Assembly: GCF_042681825.1 (NCBI RefSeq)
Contig: NZ_JBHUGH010000006.1
Span: forward strand, 124,001-188,000
Direction: 5' to 3'
Length of the DNA stretch: 64,000 nt
Origin: Halodurantibacterium flavum
Lineage (GTDB): Bacteria > Pseudomonadota > Alphaproteobacteria > Rhodobacterales > Rhodobacteraceae
Positions 53,713 through 62,254 of this stretch are shown here, in pieces; the first letter of the stretch is position 1, and each line of letters starts with the position of its first letter. A program made the position numbers and the translations under genes. The notes below the pieces were generated by a model. That model was given only the letters and a program-made list of their open reading frames with translations, had not been told where the DNA came from and made no database searches.

Positions 53713-54666
53713 ATGCAACTGAAACCGATCATGAAGCCGGTCATCCTGGCCGCGGGCCTTGCTGCAACGGGCGGGATCGCCGCGGCGCAAGAGGCGACCA
53801 TCGGCGTCTCGATCCCGGCCGCGACGCATGGCTGGGCGGGTGGCCTGAACTTTCACGCGCAGCAGACGATCAACGAGCTGAGCGAACGCCATCCCGGCCT
53901 GAACTTCGTCCTCGCGACCGCCAGCGATCCGGCGACCCAAGCCAATGACATCGAGGATATGGTCGCGACCCGCAACATCGACGCGCTGGTCGTCCTTCCG
54001 TTCGAGAGCGAGCCGCTGACCGGCCCGGTCTCGGGCGTGGCCGATCAGGGAATCTGGGTCACCGTCGTCGACCGCGGCCTGTCGCAGCCGAATATCGAGG
54101 ATCTTTACGTCGCCGGCGACAATCCCGGTTTCGGCCGCGTCTCGGGCGAGTTCTTCTGCGAGCAGATGCCCGAAGGCGGCCAGATCGTCGTCCTGCGCGG
54201 CATCCCGACCACCATCGACAACGAACGGGTGGAGGGGTTCCAGGAAGTCACCGGCGCCTGCAACATCGAGATCATCGGGATGGAGCACGGCAACTGGAAC
54301 CGCGACGACGCCTTTACCGTCATGCAGGACTTCCTGTCGCGCCATTCGCAGATCGACGCGGTCTGGGCCTCGGATGACGACATGGCGGTCGGCGTGCTGG
54401 AGGCCATCGCGCAGGCGGGCCGCGAGGATGAGATGTGGGTGCTCGGCGGCGCCGGCATGAAGGAGATGATCGAGCGTGTCCGTGACGGCGACGAGATGAT
54501 CCGCGCCAACGTCACCTATCCGCCCTCGATGATCTCGACGGCGATCGAGCTGACCGCGCTCAACTTCCTGTCGAACGCCCCGGTCAGCGGTGAGTTCATC
54601 ATCGGCTCGGTTCTGGTCACGCAGGACAATGCGGAACAGTTCTACTATCCCGACAGCCCTTTCTGA
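53713..54666 (+). CDS. Periplasmic sugar-binding protein (type I fold) of the RbsABC-like transporter
   Basis: A 317-residue protein with a signal peptide ending at IAAAQEA and the type I periplasmic-binding fold: IGVSIPAATHGWAGGLNF, NIDALVVLPFE, GDNPGFGRVSGEF, and AVWASDDDMAVG near the C-terminal hinge. ATG 53713 is preferred over the adjacent GTG 53710 because of spacing from GGAGGA at 53701. The ligand is likely a sugar or polyol, not identifiable here. It ends the operon; a terminator follows. Confidence 0.9.
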   Translation: MQLKPIMKPVILAAGLAATGGIAAAQEATIGVSIPAATHGWAGGLNFHAQQTINELSERHPGLNFVLATASDPATQANDIEDMVATRNIDALVVLPFESEPLTGPVSGVADQGIWVTVVDRGLSQPNIEDLYVAGDNPGFGRVSGEFFCEQMPEGGQIVVLRGIPTTIDNERVEGFQEVTGACNIEIIGMEHGNWNRDDAFTVMQDFLSRHSQIDAVWASDDDMAVGVLEAIAQAGREDEMWVLGGAGMKEMIERVRDGDEMIRANVTYPPSMISTAIELTALNFLSNAPVSGEFIIGSVLVTQDNAEQFYYPDSPF

Positions 54667-54677
54667 TCGGGCAGGGC

Positions 54678-54704
54678 AGGCCCCCGGCGTGACCGGGGGC
54701 CTTT
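54678..54704 (+). terminator. Intrinsic terminator of the sugar operon
   Basis: AGGCCCCCGG (54678-54687) and CCGGGGGCCT (54693-54702) around CGTGA, ending in TTT. It lies between convergent genes. Confidence 0.8.
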
Positions 54705-54712
54705 CCGCTTGT

Positions 54713-55282
54713 TCAGGCGGCGTTCCGGCGCGGCGTGCCCACGCGGTCGATCCAATCGTCGAAACGGGCCGCCCAGGATTTGAGGAATGCCTCGGTTGCC
54801 GGGTCGGTGACGCTGTTATCCTCGGCGATCAGCCCGTCCTTCCAGACGAAATAGACCTCGGGCTGGCCCATCAGCACCGTGTCCACCACGTTCAGAAGCC
54901 CCTTGAGCGCGTTCTGCCCGGCCGCACCGCCCGTGCCGCCCGGCGTGGCGCCGACGATGGCCGCAGGCTTGCCGGCCCAGCTGTTCTGCCCCCAGGGCCG
55001 CGTCCCCCAGTCGACCGCATTCTTGATCGCCGGCGAGAAGGAGCGGTTATATTCGGGCGTGACAAAGAGGACGCCGTCAGCGGCCTCGATCTCGTCCTTG
55101 AAGCGCTGAAGTGGGGCGGGGACGCCCTCGGCGAAGAGGTCGTCGTTGTAAAGCGGCAGGTCGCCGATCTCCACAAAGCGGAAGCTGAGCCGGTCGCGGG
55201 CGACCCCGGCCAGAACCTCGGCGAAACGACGGTTGATCGAGTCGCGGCGGAGCGACCCCACGATGACGGCAACAGTCTTCAT
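54713..55282 (-). CDS. NAD(P)H-dependent FMN reductase (flavodoxin-like fold)
   Basis: A 189-residue flavoprotein: VIVGSLRRDSINRRFAE forms the FMN phosphate loop and GVLFVTPEYNRSFSPAIKNAVDW is the second signature. Such enzymes reduce quinones, azo compounds or metals such as chromate. The start MKTVAV at 55282 has GAGG upstream; the long open frame reaching 55897 is antisense to the HxlR gene. Divergent from hxlR, a common regulator-target pair. Confidence 0.92.
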   Translation of the reverse strand: MKTVAVIVGSLRRDSINRRFAEVLAGVARDRLSFRFVEIGDLPLYNDDLFAEGVPAPLQRFKDEIEAADGVLFVTPEYNRSFSPAIKNAVDWGTRPWGQNSWAGKPAAIVGATPGGTGGAAGQNALKGLLNVVDTVLMGQPEVYFVWKDGLIAEDNSVTDPATEAFLKSWAARFDDWIDRVGTPRRNAA

Positions 55283-55292
55283 AAGAAACCTC

Positions 55293-55307
55293 GTATCCAT
55301 TAGATAC
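55293..55307. promoter_or_regulatory. Candidate HxlR operator
   Basis: GTATC (55293-55297) and GATAC (55303-55307) with a five-base spacer lie in the 90-base gap, 11 bases from the reductase start. HxlR-type regulators bind such short palindromes. Confidence 0.55.
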
Positions 55308-55372
55308 CGGGTGTATAGAATCGGTGCCCGGGGGACGGCAAGACGGCACCTGAAAGAGAGAAAGGCACCTTT

Positions 55373-55774
55373 ATGGAACCGACTTACCTCAATGTTCTCG
55401 GCCAGTGCCGGCTGGTGAACGATGTCATCTCGCTGGTCGGCGACAAGTGGAGCGTGCTGATCATCATGTCGCTCGGGTCGGGGCGGCGCCGGTTTTCCGA
55501 GATCAAGCGCACCGTCACGGGGATTTCGCAGAAGATGCTGACCGTGACGCTGCGCGGGCTGGAACGCGACGGCTATGTGCTGCGCACCGTCCATGCCGAG
55601 GTACCGCCCCGGGTCGAATATGAACTCACGGAGCTTGGGCGCGATCTTCTGGTGCCGCTGCACGCGCTGGGGGAATGGGCGATGGAGAACCACGACCGGG
55701 TGGCGCAGGCGCGCACGGTCTATGACGCCCGCAACGGCCTCGCACCGGCGCAGGTCCGTCCCGCCGCCGAATAG
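55373..55774 (+). CDS. HxlR-family transcriptional regulator
   Basis: A 133-residue winged-helix protein: LVGDKWSVLIIMSLGSG, RFSEIKRTVTGISQKMLTVTLRGLERDGYVLRTV-type recognition region split by short loops, and VEYELTELGRDLL are family signatures. Cys12 in LGQCRLV sits where YodB/QorR-type members hold a redox-sensing cysteine, which suggests control by quinones or oxidants; this is inferred. Divergent from the FMN reductase. Confidence 0.93.
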   Translation: MEPTYLNVLGQCRLVNDVISLVGDKWSVLIIMSLGSGRRRFSEIKRTVTGISQKMLTVTLRGLERDGYVLRTVHAEVPPRVEYELTELGRDLLVPLHALGEWAMENHDRVAQARTVYDARNGLAPAQVRPAAE

Positions 55775-55863
55775 TCCGCGCAGGCGGCCCGATTTTGCCC
55801 TTGCAGAGATCCGTGCCCCGCGCCAGCCTGCGATGCAATGATGGTTCGGAAAAGGGACAGACA

Positions 55864-56469
55864 ATGGGGATCGGCAGCAGCGCAGGCGCCACATCATCCA
55901 CGATGATCGGCCATAATCGCGGGCCCGAGCTGGCGGGCGGCAGCTGGCGCCGCCACTGCTGGACCGAGGCGCGCCGGTCCCTTTTGCCGACGCTGCCGAT
56001 CGAGGTTCTGCGTACCCGGGTGCGCCGCGCGCGCGAGCTTGGCCTCGACTATCGCAGCTATGCCTCGATCCGCGCTGCCAGCGGACATGACGTCATCGCC
56101 TTTCTCTTTTCCTCGAACGCCCTGCGCCTGATGCCCGCCACGCCTGCCTTGCCCCCGGATCGCGCGGATAAACTGATCGCGCTGGTCGATTGCGGTCGGC
56201 TGGGTCTTTCGCAGGGGCAGCTTGCGCCGGCGGCGATGCTGGCGGCCGCTGCGGGCGGGCTCGATGCCGCAGCACCGGCGCCGGCCGCCTTTGCGCCCTG
56301 GCCCGCCATCCGCGAGCGTCTGAAAGAGGCGCTGGCCCAAGCGCCCGGACGCCTCTCACCCGGTGAGGTCGTGCTGGTCGGCGACGCCCCGTGGGAGGGT
56401 GAGTGGTGCGCCGCGGGACGGCTGGCCGGCTATCTGCCCGCCGACCAGTATTTCGTGGTTCCCGCCTGA
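55864..56469 (+). CDS. Hypothetical protein with MIGHNRGP motif
   Basis: A 201-residue protein of no recognised family. It has no signal peptide or membrane helix. Near the N-terminus MIGHNRGPELAGGSWRR is a motif I recall from other rhodobacterial proteins of unknown function. The middle holds basic helices (RTRVRRARELGLDYRSYASIR) and the end (SPGEVVLVGDAPWEGEWCAAG, ADQYFVV) looks like a small compact domain. ATG 55864 follows GGGACAGACA. Alone between hxlR and the RTX gene. Confidence 0.7.
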   Translation: MGIGSSAGATSSTMIGHNRGPELAGGSWRRHCWTEARRSLLPTLPIEVLRTRVRRARELGLDYRSYASIRAASGHDVIAFLFSSNALRLMPATPALPPDRADKLIALVDCGRLGLSQGQLAPAAMLAAAAGGLDAAAPAPAAFAPWPAIRERLKEALAQAPGRLSPGEVVLVGDAPWEGEWCAAGRLAGYLPADQYFVVPA

Positions 56470-56593
56470 GGGCGTTAACCATCTGATCAGCTTTCCTGCG
56501 AAAGAGTCAAATCCGGCCCTTCTGTTAAATCGCGCTTAAGTTGCGGACCCTTAGCCTTGGACACAGCACGGGGGTGCAGGGTAAGGACAGGAA

Positions 56594-59500
56594 ATGGCCG
56601 TTTTCCGGCATATCGCCACGCATGACGTGGCCGGGCTGGCATTGCTCACCAATATCGCGGATCTGCATGTCGCGGTGGTAGACGGCCAGCCCCGGCTTTA
56701 TGCCGCCACGCGGACGGGGGGCGGGGTCAGCGCCTTTGACATCAGCGGCGACGCCGCCCAGCTGATGAACCAGCAGACCTTCATCAACGGGGTGCAGCAT
56801 CTCTCGGACCCCGCGATCACGATCATCGCGACCTCGGCCAGCCCGGTTCTCATGCCCGTGGGACTGCTGCAGGAGGGGTCGGCCGCCTACCGGCTGGCCG
56901 CCGACGGGTCCATTGGCAGCCGCTATACCTTCACCGTGACGGGCGGCCCGCCGAACGACCTGACGACGATGGCGCTGGTCGAGTATGAGGGGCGCAGCTT
57001 CATCTTTGCGACCCGCGCCGGCCAGTCCGAACCGATCACACTGGAAATGACGGGTGGGCGCACGATCAGCATGGTCAGCGGCACGCTCGACAGCCCCGGG
57101 CCGGGGCTCGATCAGCTTTCCGTGGTGTGGATCGAGGGGCGCCCCTTTCTGATCGGCACCTCCTCGGCCAGCGGCACCATCGCCAGCTATCGGATCGAGC
57201 CGGACGGCACCACGGTCCCGGCAGGCAAGATCGGCACCGACAGCGGCACCGGCTTCGAGGGGCCGACTGCCATCGCCACGGTATCCCTGCACGGGACCAG
57301 CTATGTGATCGTGGCGGGGACGCTCAGTTCCTCGCTCAGCGTGCTGCGCCTTACGCCCGAGGGGCGGATGGTCGCGGTCGATCACATCATCGACTCGCTC
57401 GACACGCGGTTCCAGAACGTGACGGCGCTGGAAACCGTGACGATCGGCGACCGGGTTTTCGTGCTTGCCGGCGGGGGCGACGACGGGATCAGCCTGTTCA
57501 CCCTGTTGCCGGACGGGCGGCTCATCCACCTTTCGACCATTGCCGACACGCAGGCGATGACGCTGGAAAATATCGGCTCCATCGCCGCGATCTGGCATGA
57601 CGGGCGGTTGCAGGTCTTTGTCAGCAGTCTGACCGAACCCGGCGTTACCCAGTTCGAGATCGGGCTCGGCGCGCTCGGCATCTCGGTCCGGGGGGGTGAG
57701 GGGACGCTGAACGGGACGGCGGGCAACGATGTTCTTGCCGCCGATTCCCGCACGACCGAACTGCGTGGCGGTGCGGGGGACGATATTCTTGTCTCGGGCA
57801 GCGGCGACTTGTCGATGTGGGGCGGATCGGGCCGCGACATCTTTGTCCTGACCCCGGGCGCACGCACGATCCGCATCATGGACTATGAGCCGGGCGTCGA
57901 CATGATCGATCTCTCGGCCTTTCCGATGCTGCGCAATCTGGGCCAGCTGCTGATCGAGACGACGCAATGGGGCGCCCGCATCACCTATGCGGGGATGGTG
58001 CTGGAAATCCGCAGCGCGAGCGGCGACCCTATTCCGGTCTCGCATTTCAACGAAAAGGTCCTGCTCAACCTGTCGCGCTATCCACCCTACAGCTCGCAGA
58101 ACGTCATCGTCGGCGGCGAGGGACGCGATGTCCTGGCCGGCACGGCTGAGGATGAGGTGATCCTGGGCGAGGGCGGCAGCGACACGATCTATGGCGGTGG
58201 CGGCCGGAACGACATCTATGGCGGCGGCGGTGGCGACTGGCTTTACGCCGGGCCGGGCGGCGACACGATCTATGGCGGCGCGGGCGCCGACCGTATCTTT
58301 GGCGGCGCGGGCGATGACCTTCTTCATGGCGACGAAGGCACGGATGAGATCCATGGCGGCGACGGCAATGACACGCTTTACGGCGGGTCGGGACGTGACA
58401 GCCTTTACGGGGGCGCGGGGCATGACCTGCTTTACGGCGGGGCTGATGACGATCTGCTGGGCGGGGGCGACGGCAACGATACGCTTTATGGCGGCGACGG
58501 GAATGACGCGCTTTACGGTGCCGACGGCGATGACTGGCTCTACGGCGACGCGGGCGACGATTGGCTCTATGGCGGGGCGGGCGACGACAACCTCTTTGGG
58601 TGCGAGGGGCATGACACGCTCTATGGCGGCCCCGGCAATGATGTCCTGTCGGGGGATGGCGGGAACGACCTGCTCTACGGCGGACTGGGGGACGACACGC
58701 TCTATGGCGGTGACGGGCGCGACAGGCTTTACGGCGGGGCGGGGAATGACTGGCTCTATGGTGGCGCGGGCGATGACAGCCTTTACGGAGAGGATGGCGA
58801 TGACGTCCTTCTGGGCGGCGATGGCAACGACCTTCTGGGTGGCGGCGCGGGCAACGATACGCTCTATGGCGGCGCGGGGGATGACAGCCTCTATGGCGCC
58901 GATGGCGAGGACTGGCTTTACGGCGGCCCGGGGGATGACTGGCTCTATGGCGGGGCCGGGGCAGACTGGCTTTATGGCGGGCCGGGGCAGGACAGGCTTT
59001 ATGGCGGTCCGGGCAATGACATGCTTTACGGCGGCGAAGGGCACGACACCCTTTATGGCGAGGCCGGGAATGACACGCTTTTTGGTGGCCCCGGCAATGA
59101 CTGGCTCTATGGCGGGGCGGGTAACGACGTTCTCTATGGCGGCGAGGGGAACGACTATCTCCTGGGCGAGGATGGCGACGACCTGATCTATGGCGGGCCG
59201 GGCAATGACACGCTGGGCGGCGGCGCGGGCCACGACACGCTTTACGGCGATGACGGCAGCGACGACCTTTACGGCGCCGCCGGCAATGACTGGCTCTATG
59301 GCGGCGCGGGGAATGACCGGCTTTACGGCGGGATCGGCGATGACATGCTCTTCGGCGGCGACGGGCAGGATCTGCTTTACGGCGGAGCGGGCGATGACAT
59401 CCTCCATGGAGATGCCGGCAACGACACGCTTTATGGCGAGGAGGGGAATGACACGCTCTATGGTGGCGCGGGCCAGGACAGGCTCTTTGGCGGTGTCGGC

Positions 59501-60079
59501 AACGATGTCCTCTATGGCGGCGATGGCCATGACTATCTTGTGGGCGAAGACGGGGACGACATCCTGTTCGGCGGTGCGGGCAATGACACGCTGGGCGGTG
59601 GGGACGGGAACGACACGCTTTACGGCGATGACGGCAATGACTGGCTGTATGGCGCGGCCGGGGATGACTGGCTTTATGGCGGCGAAGGGGCCGATGTCCT
59701 ATATGGCGGGGCGGGGAACGACCAGCTTTTCGGGGGCGACGGGAACGACACGCTTTACGGCGGCGCCGGGGTCGATGTGCTTTATGGCGGGGCGGGGGCG
59801 GATGTCTTTGTCTACAACTCGGGCGCCGAGATCGGAATCGGTGCCACCCGCGACCGCATCGCCGATTTCGAAAGCGGTGTCGACCGGATCGACCTGCGGG
59901 CGCTTGGCCTCAGCTATATCGGCACCGGGGCCTTCACCGGTGTGGCGGGGCAGCTTTCCTTTGCCTATGTCAACGGAACGGGTCTGTTGATGGGGGATGT
60001 GACAGGCAATGGCCGCGCGGATTTCGTGCTGGCGCTGGATGGGATCAGCGCGATTCAGGCGGGCGACCTGATCCTCTGA
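56594..60079 (+). CDS. Large RTX (hemolysin-type calcium-binding repeat) secreted protein
   Basis: A 1161-residue acidic protein. Residues 1 to about 370 form repeating beta units (VSLHGTSYVIVAGTL, VTIGDRVFVLAGGGDDGISLF) like a beta-propeller. A short RTX block at about 375-415 and a spacer follow. Residues about 505-1075 are nonapeptide repeats GGxGxDxLY which bind calcium outside the cell. The last 85 residues (DRIADFESGVDRIDLRALGL) match the M10/serralysin C-terminal cap that carries the type I secretion signal. No Sec signal. No catalytic motif seen. The only cysteine is at about 670. No type I exporter gene lies in the window. AGGACAGGA precedes the ATG. Confidence 0.92.
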   Translation: MAVFRHIATHDVAGLALLTNIADLHVAVVDGQPRLYAATRTGGGVSAFDISGDAAQLMNQQTFINGVQHLSDPAITIIATSASPVLMPVGLLQEGSAAYRLAADGSIGSRYTFTVTGGPPNDLTTMALVEYEGRSFIFATRAGQSEPITLEMTGGRTISMVSGTLDSPGPGLDQLSVVWIEGRPFLIGTSSASGTIASYRIEPDGTTVPAGKIGTDSGTGFEGPTAIATVSLHGTSYVIVAGTLSSSLSVLRLTPEGRMVAVDHIIDSLDTRFQNVTALETVTIGDRVFVLAGGGDDGISLFTLLPDGRLIHLSTIADTQAMTLENIGSIAAIWHDGRLQVFVSSLTEPGVTQFEIGLGALGISVRGGEGTLNGTAGNDVLAADSRTTELRGGAGDDILVSGSGDLSMWGGSGRDIFVLTPGARTIRIMDYEPGVDMIDLSAFPMLRNLGQLLIETTQWGARITYAGMVLEIRSASGDPIPVSHFNEKVLLNLSRYPPYSSQNVIVGGEGRDVLAGTAEDEVILGEGGSDTIYGGGGRNDIYGGGGGDWLYAGPGGDTIYGGAGADRIFGGAGDDLLHGDEGTDEIHGGDGNDTLYGGSGRDSLYGGAGHDLLYGGADDDLLGGGDGNDTLYGGDGNDALYGADGDDWLYGDAGDDWLYGGAGDDNLFGCEGHDTLYGGPGNDVLSGDGGNDLLYGGLGDDTLYGGDGRDRLYGGAGNDWLYGGAGDDSLYGEDGDDVLLGGDGNDLLGGGAGNDTLYGGAGDDSLYGADGEDWLYGGPGDDWLYGGAGADWLYGGPGQDRLYGGPGNDMLYGGEGHDTLYGEAGNDTLFGGPGNDWLYGGAGNDVLYGGEGNDYLLGEDGDDLIYGGPGNDTLGGGAGHDTLYGDDGSDDLYGAAGNDWLYGGAGNDRLYGGIGDDMLFGGDGQDLLYGGAGDDILHGDAGNDTLYGEEGNDTLYGGAGQDRLFGGVGNDVLYGGDGHDYLVGEDGDDILFGGAGNDTLGGGDGNDTLYGDDGNDWLYGAAGDDWLYGGEGADVLYGGAGNDQLFGGDGNDTLYGGAGVDVLYGGAGADVFVYNSGAEIGIGATRDRIADFESGVDRIDLRALGLSYIGTGAFTGVAGQLSFAYVNGTGLLMGDVTGNGRADFVLALDGISAIQAGDLIL
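58457..59812 (+). repeat. Higher-order 378-bp tandem repeat inside the RTX gene
   Basis: Landmarks recur at exactly 378 bases: a LGGG-coding element at 58457, 58835, 59213 and 59591, and the GEDGDD-type element at 58775, 59153 and 59531. 378 bases equal 14 nonapeptides of 27 bases (126 residues). Three full units plus a partial one are seen; units are diverged in sequence. Confidence 0.8.
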
Positions 60080-60083
60080 CCGC

Positions 60084-60887
60084 CTAATCCTCCATCAGGC
60101 GGCGGTGGTGGCGGTAAAGCAGCATGAACCCAGTCACGAGCGTGGCAATCGAGACCGTCCCCACATAAAGCGGGCTGATATAGGCACCGTCATAATAGCC
60201 ATAGAACCCCTGCCGCATCAGCCCCACGATATGCATGAGCGGGTTGAACCACAGGATTTCCTGCGCCGCGCGCGGCAGGCCGTCATAGACAAAGAAGATG
60301 CCCGAAATCAGGAACAGCGGTCGCGTCGCGATCTGCCAGGCGCGCTCCCATACGGGAAAGGCCGTCATCAGATAGCAGTTGAGCGTACCGATCCCCAGCG
60401 CCAGCGCTGCAGCCAGCCCCAGGGCCGCGACGATCGGCCCCGGCTCGGGCGTCGCATGGGTGATAAAGATGGTCAGGATGCCGCCCAGCACCAGCGCCCC
60501 CACGGCGAGATGCGTCAGCACCGCCAGCGTGAACCGCGCCAGGATCGCATCCAGATAACCGACCCCGGGATAGGCAAAGAGGGGCTTTGAAAACCGGATC
60601 GAGGTCGCGACCCGGTTCGCGACATCATTGAACAGCATGAAGGGCAGGTAGCCCGTCGCATAAAAGAGCGGAAAGTTCGTGCCCAGCGGAGGCGCCGCGA
60701 AAGCGAGCGAAAACACGAGCGACAAGAGCGCCAGTGCCGCCACCGGCTCTGCCACCGCCCAGAGATAGCCGCCGGGCGACCGGCCATAGCTGGTGGCCAT
60801 TTCCCGCAGCATGAGCGCGACGACAGTGCGCGCCGTCCTTCTCTGGCGGTGTGCGGGTTCAACCGGGGCAGGATGCGTAGACGTCAT
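60084..60887 (-). CDS. Capsule/polysaccharide ABC exporter permease (KpsM/Wzm-like, ABC-2 family)
   Basis: A 267-residue inner-membrane protein with about six helices and ABC-2 landmarks: SYGRSPGGYLWAVAEPVAAL, RPLFLISGIFFVYDGLP and WFNPLMHIVGLMRQGFY. It forms the membrane channel for polysaccharide. It is transcribed away from its probable partners, the co-polymerase (60951) and ATPase (62255), across a 63-base gap, an order unlike the usual single operon. Convergent with the RTX gene, 4 bases apart. Confidence 0.87.
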   Translation of the reverse strand: MTSTHPAPVEPAHRQRRTARTVVALMLREMATSYGRSPGGYLWAVAEPVAALALLSLVFSLAFAAPPLGTNFPLFYATGYLPFMLFNDVANRVATSIRFSKPLFAYPGVGYLDAILARFTLAVLTHLAVGALVLGGILTIFITHATPEPGPIVAALGLAAALALGIGTLNCYLMTAFPVWERAWQIATRPLFLISGIFFVYDGLPRAAQEILWFNPLMHIVGLMRQGFYGYYDGAYISPLYVGTVSIATLVTGFMLLYRHHRRLMED

Positions 60888-60950
60888 TCAGAAATTCATA
60901 ACCAATGCGTGCGAGATCTGGGTTTGCACAACCACAGGTAAAGTCATCCC

Positions 60951-62252
60951 ATGGCCCGGGCCGTCACGCAAGAAAAACCGTCGCCCCAGACCCGCGCGTC
61001 AGATCCGCAGGTGGTGCCGCATCTCTTTCCCGCACCGGCGCCCGCCGCGCGGATGCGGGCGCGGCATCACGGGGTGCTGTTCGCCTTTCTGTTGCTCGTC
61101 CTGGCGCCGCTGGTCACGCTCGGGGGATATCTCTGGCTGCGGGCGGCGGATCAGTATGCCTCGACCACCGCCTTCTCGGTGAGGTCGGAGGAGGGGACGG
61201 CGAATTTGGGCCTTCTCGGCGGGCTCGCGCTGCTGGGCGGTTCGACCGCCTCGGACATGGATGTGCTGCACGACTTCCTGCTCAGCCAGGATATCGTCGC
61301 GGCGGTCGATGCGCGGCTCGACCTGCGGGCGATCTACGCGCGGGACTGGCCGCGCGACCGGCTGTTCGCCTTCGATCCTTCGGGCACGATCGAGGACCTG
61401 CATCGCCACTGGCACCGGCAGGTGCGCGTGATCCATGACCGCAGCGCGGGCCTCATCACGCTGCGCGTCACCGCGCCCACGGCGGATCAGGCGCAGGCCA
61501 TCGCGACCGCGATTCATGAGGAAGGCAGCCGCATGATCAACGACCTCGCGCGCGCGGCGCGGATCGGCGCGACCCTCTCGACCGAGGAAGAACTGACCGC
61601 CGCGCAGGACCGGGTGCGCGCCGCGCGTGAGGCGATGACGCTCTTTCGCGCGCGCAGCCAGATCATCGACCCGCAGGCCGATTTTCAGGGGCGCATCGCG
61701 CTGATCCACATGCTTGAATCGCAACTGACCGAGGAGATGGTGACGCTCGACCTGCTGCGCGGGGCCACACGCCCGGACGATCCGCGCATCGCGCAGGCCG
61801 AGCGGCGTGCCGAGGTGATCGCCCGGCGTATCGCGGTCGAACGGGGGCGGTTCGGCGGGTCCGATCCGGCTGGCACCGGGGATCGGCCTGCGCCGCTGGC
61901 CGCAGGCGATCCTGTGATGGCGGATCCGGGCATGGCGGGGGATGGCAGTCCCGCCGCACCTGACGACGGGGGCGCCATGGACTACGCCCATCTGATGGCC
62001 GAATACGAACGCCTTCTGGTCACGCAGCAATTCGCGGAAGAGGCGCATCTTGCCGCCCTTGCGGCCCATGATCTGGCACAGGCGGGGGCGCGGCGGCAGG
62101 CGCGCTTTCTCGCCGTCCATGTGCGGCCGACGCTTGCGGAACGCGCGCTTTATCCGCGCCGCTGGGTGATCCTCGGAACGGCGGGGCTCTTGCTCATGGC
62201 GTTCTGGGCGATGGGGGTGCTGGTTTACTACAGCATCCGCGACAGGCGCTGA
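60951..62252 (+). CDS. Polysaccharide export inner-membrane protein (KpsE/BexC/CtrB-like)
   Basis: A 433-residue protein with a membrane helix near the N-terminus (about 45-65, VLFAFLLLVLAPLVTLGGYLW) and another at the C-terminus (ILGTAGLLLMAFWAMGVLVYY). The periplasmic part includes YASTTAFSVRSEEG and GLITLRVTAPTADQAQAI, family landmarks of the capsule export accessory, then long helices (TAAQDRVRAAREAMTLFR) likely to be coiled coil. It would bridge the ABC exporter to the outer-membrane pore. An unusual Gly/Asp/Pro-rich loop lies at about 300-340. Confidence 0.87.
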   Translation: MARAVTQEKPSPQTRASDPQVVPHLFPAPAPAARMRARHHGVLFAFLLLVLAPLVTLGGYLWLRAADQYASTTAFSVRSEEGTANLGLLGGLALLGGSTASDMDVLHDFLLSQDIVAAVDARLDLRAIYARDWPRDRLFAFDPSGTIEDLHRHWHRQVRVIHDRSAGLITLRVTAPTADQAQAIATAIHEEGSRMINDLARAARIGATLSTEEELTAAQDRVRAAREAMTLFRARSQIIDPQADFQGRIALIHMLESQLTEEMVTLDLLRGATRPDDPRIAQAERRAEVIARRIAVERGRFGGSDPAGTGDRPAPLAAGDPVMADPGMAGDGSPAAPDDGGAMDYAHLMAEYERLLVTQQFAEEAHLAALAAHDLAQAGARRQARFLAVHVRPTLAERALYPRRWVILGTAGLLLMAFWAMGVLVYYSIRDRR

Positions 62253-62254
62253 CG

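Noticed and set aside
56525..59530. 1001-codon minus-strand open frame opposite the RTX gene
   Set aside because: Its product is an artefact-like run of Ile/Val/Ala repeats mirroring the RTX nonapeptide code; the plus-strand RTX protein explains the region fully.
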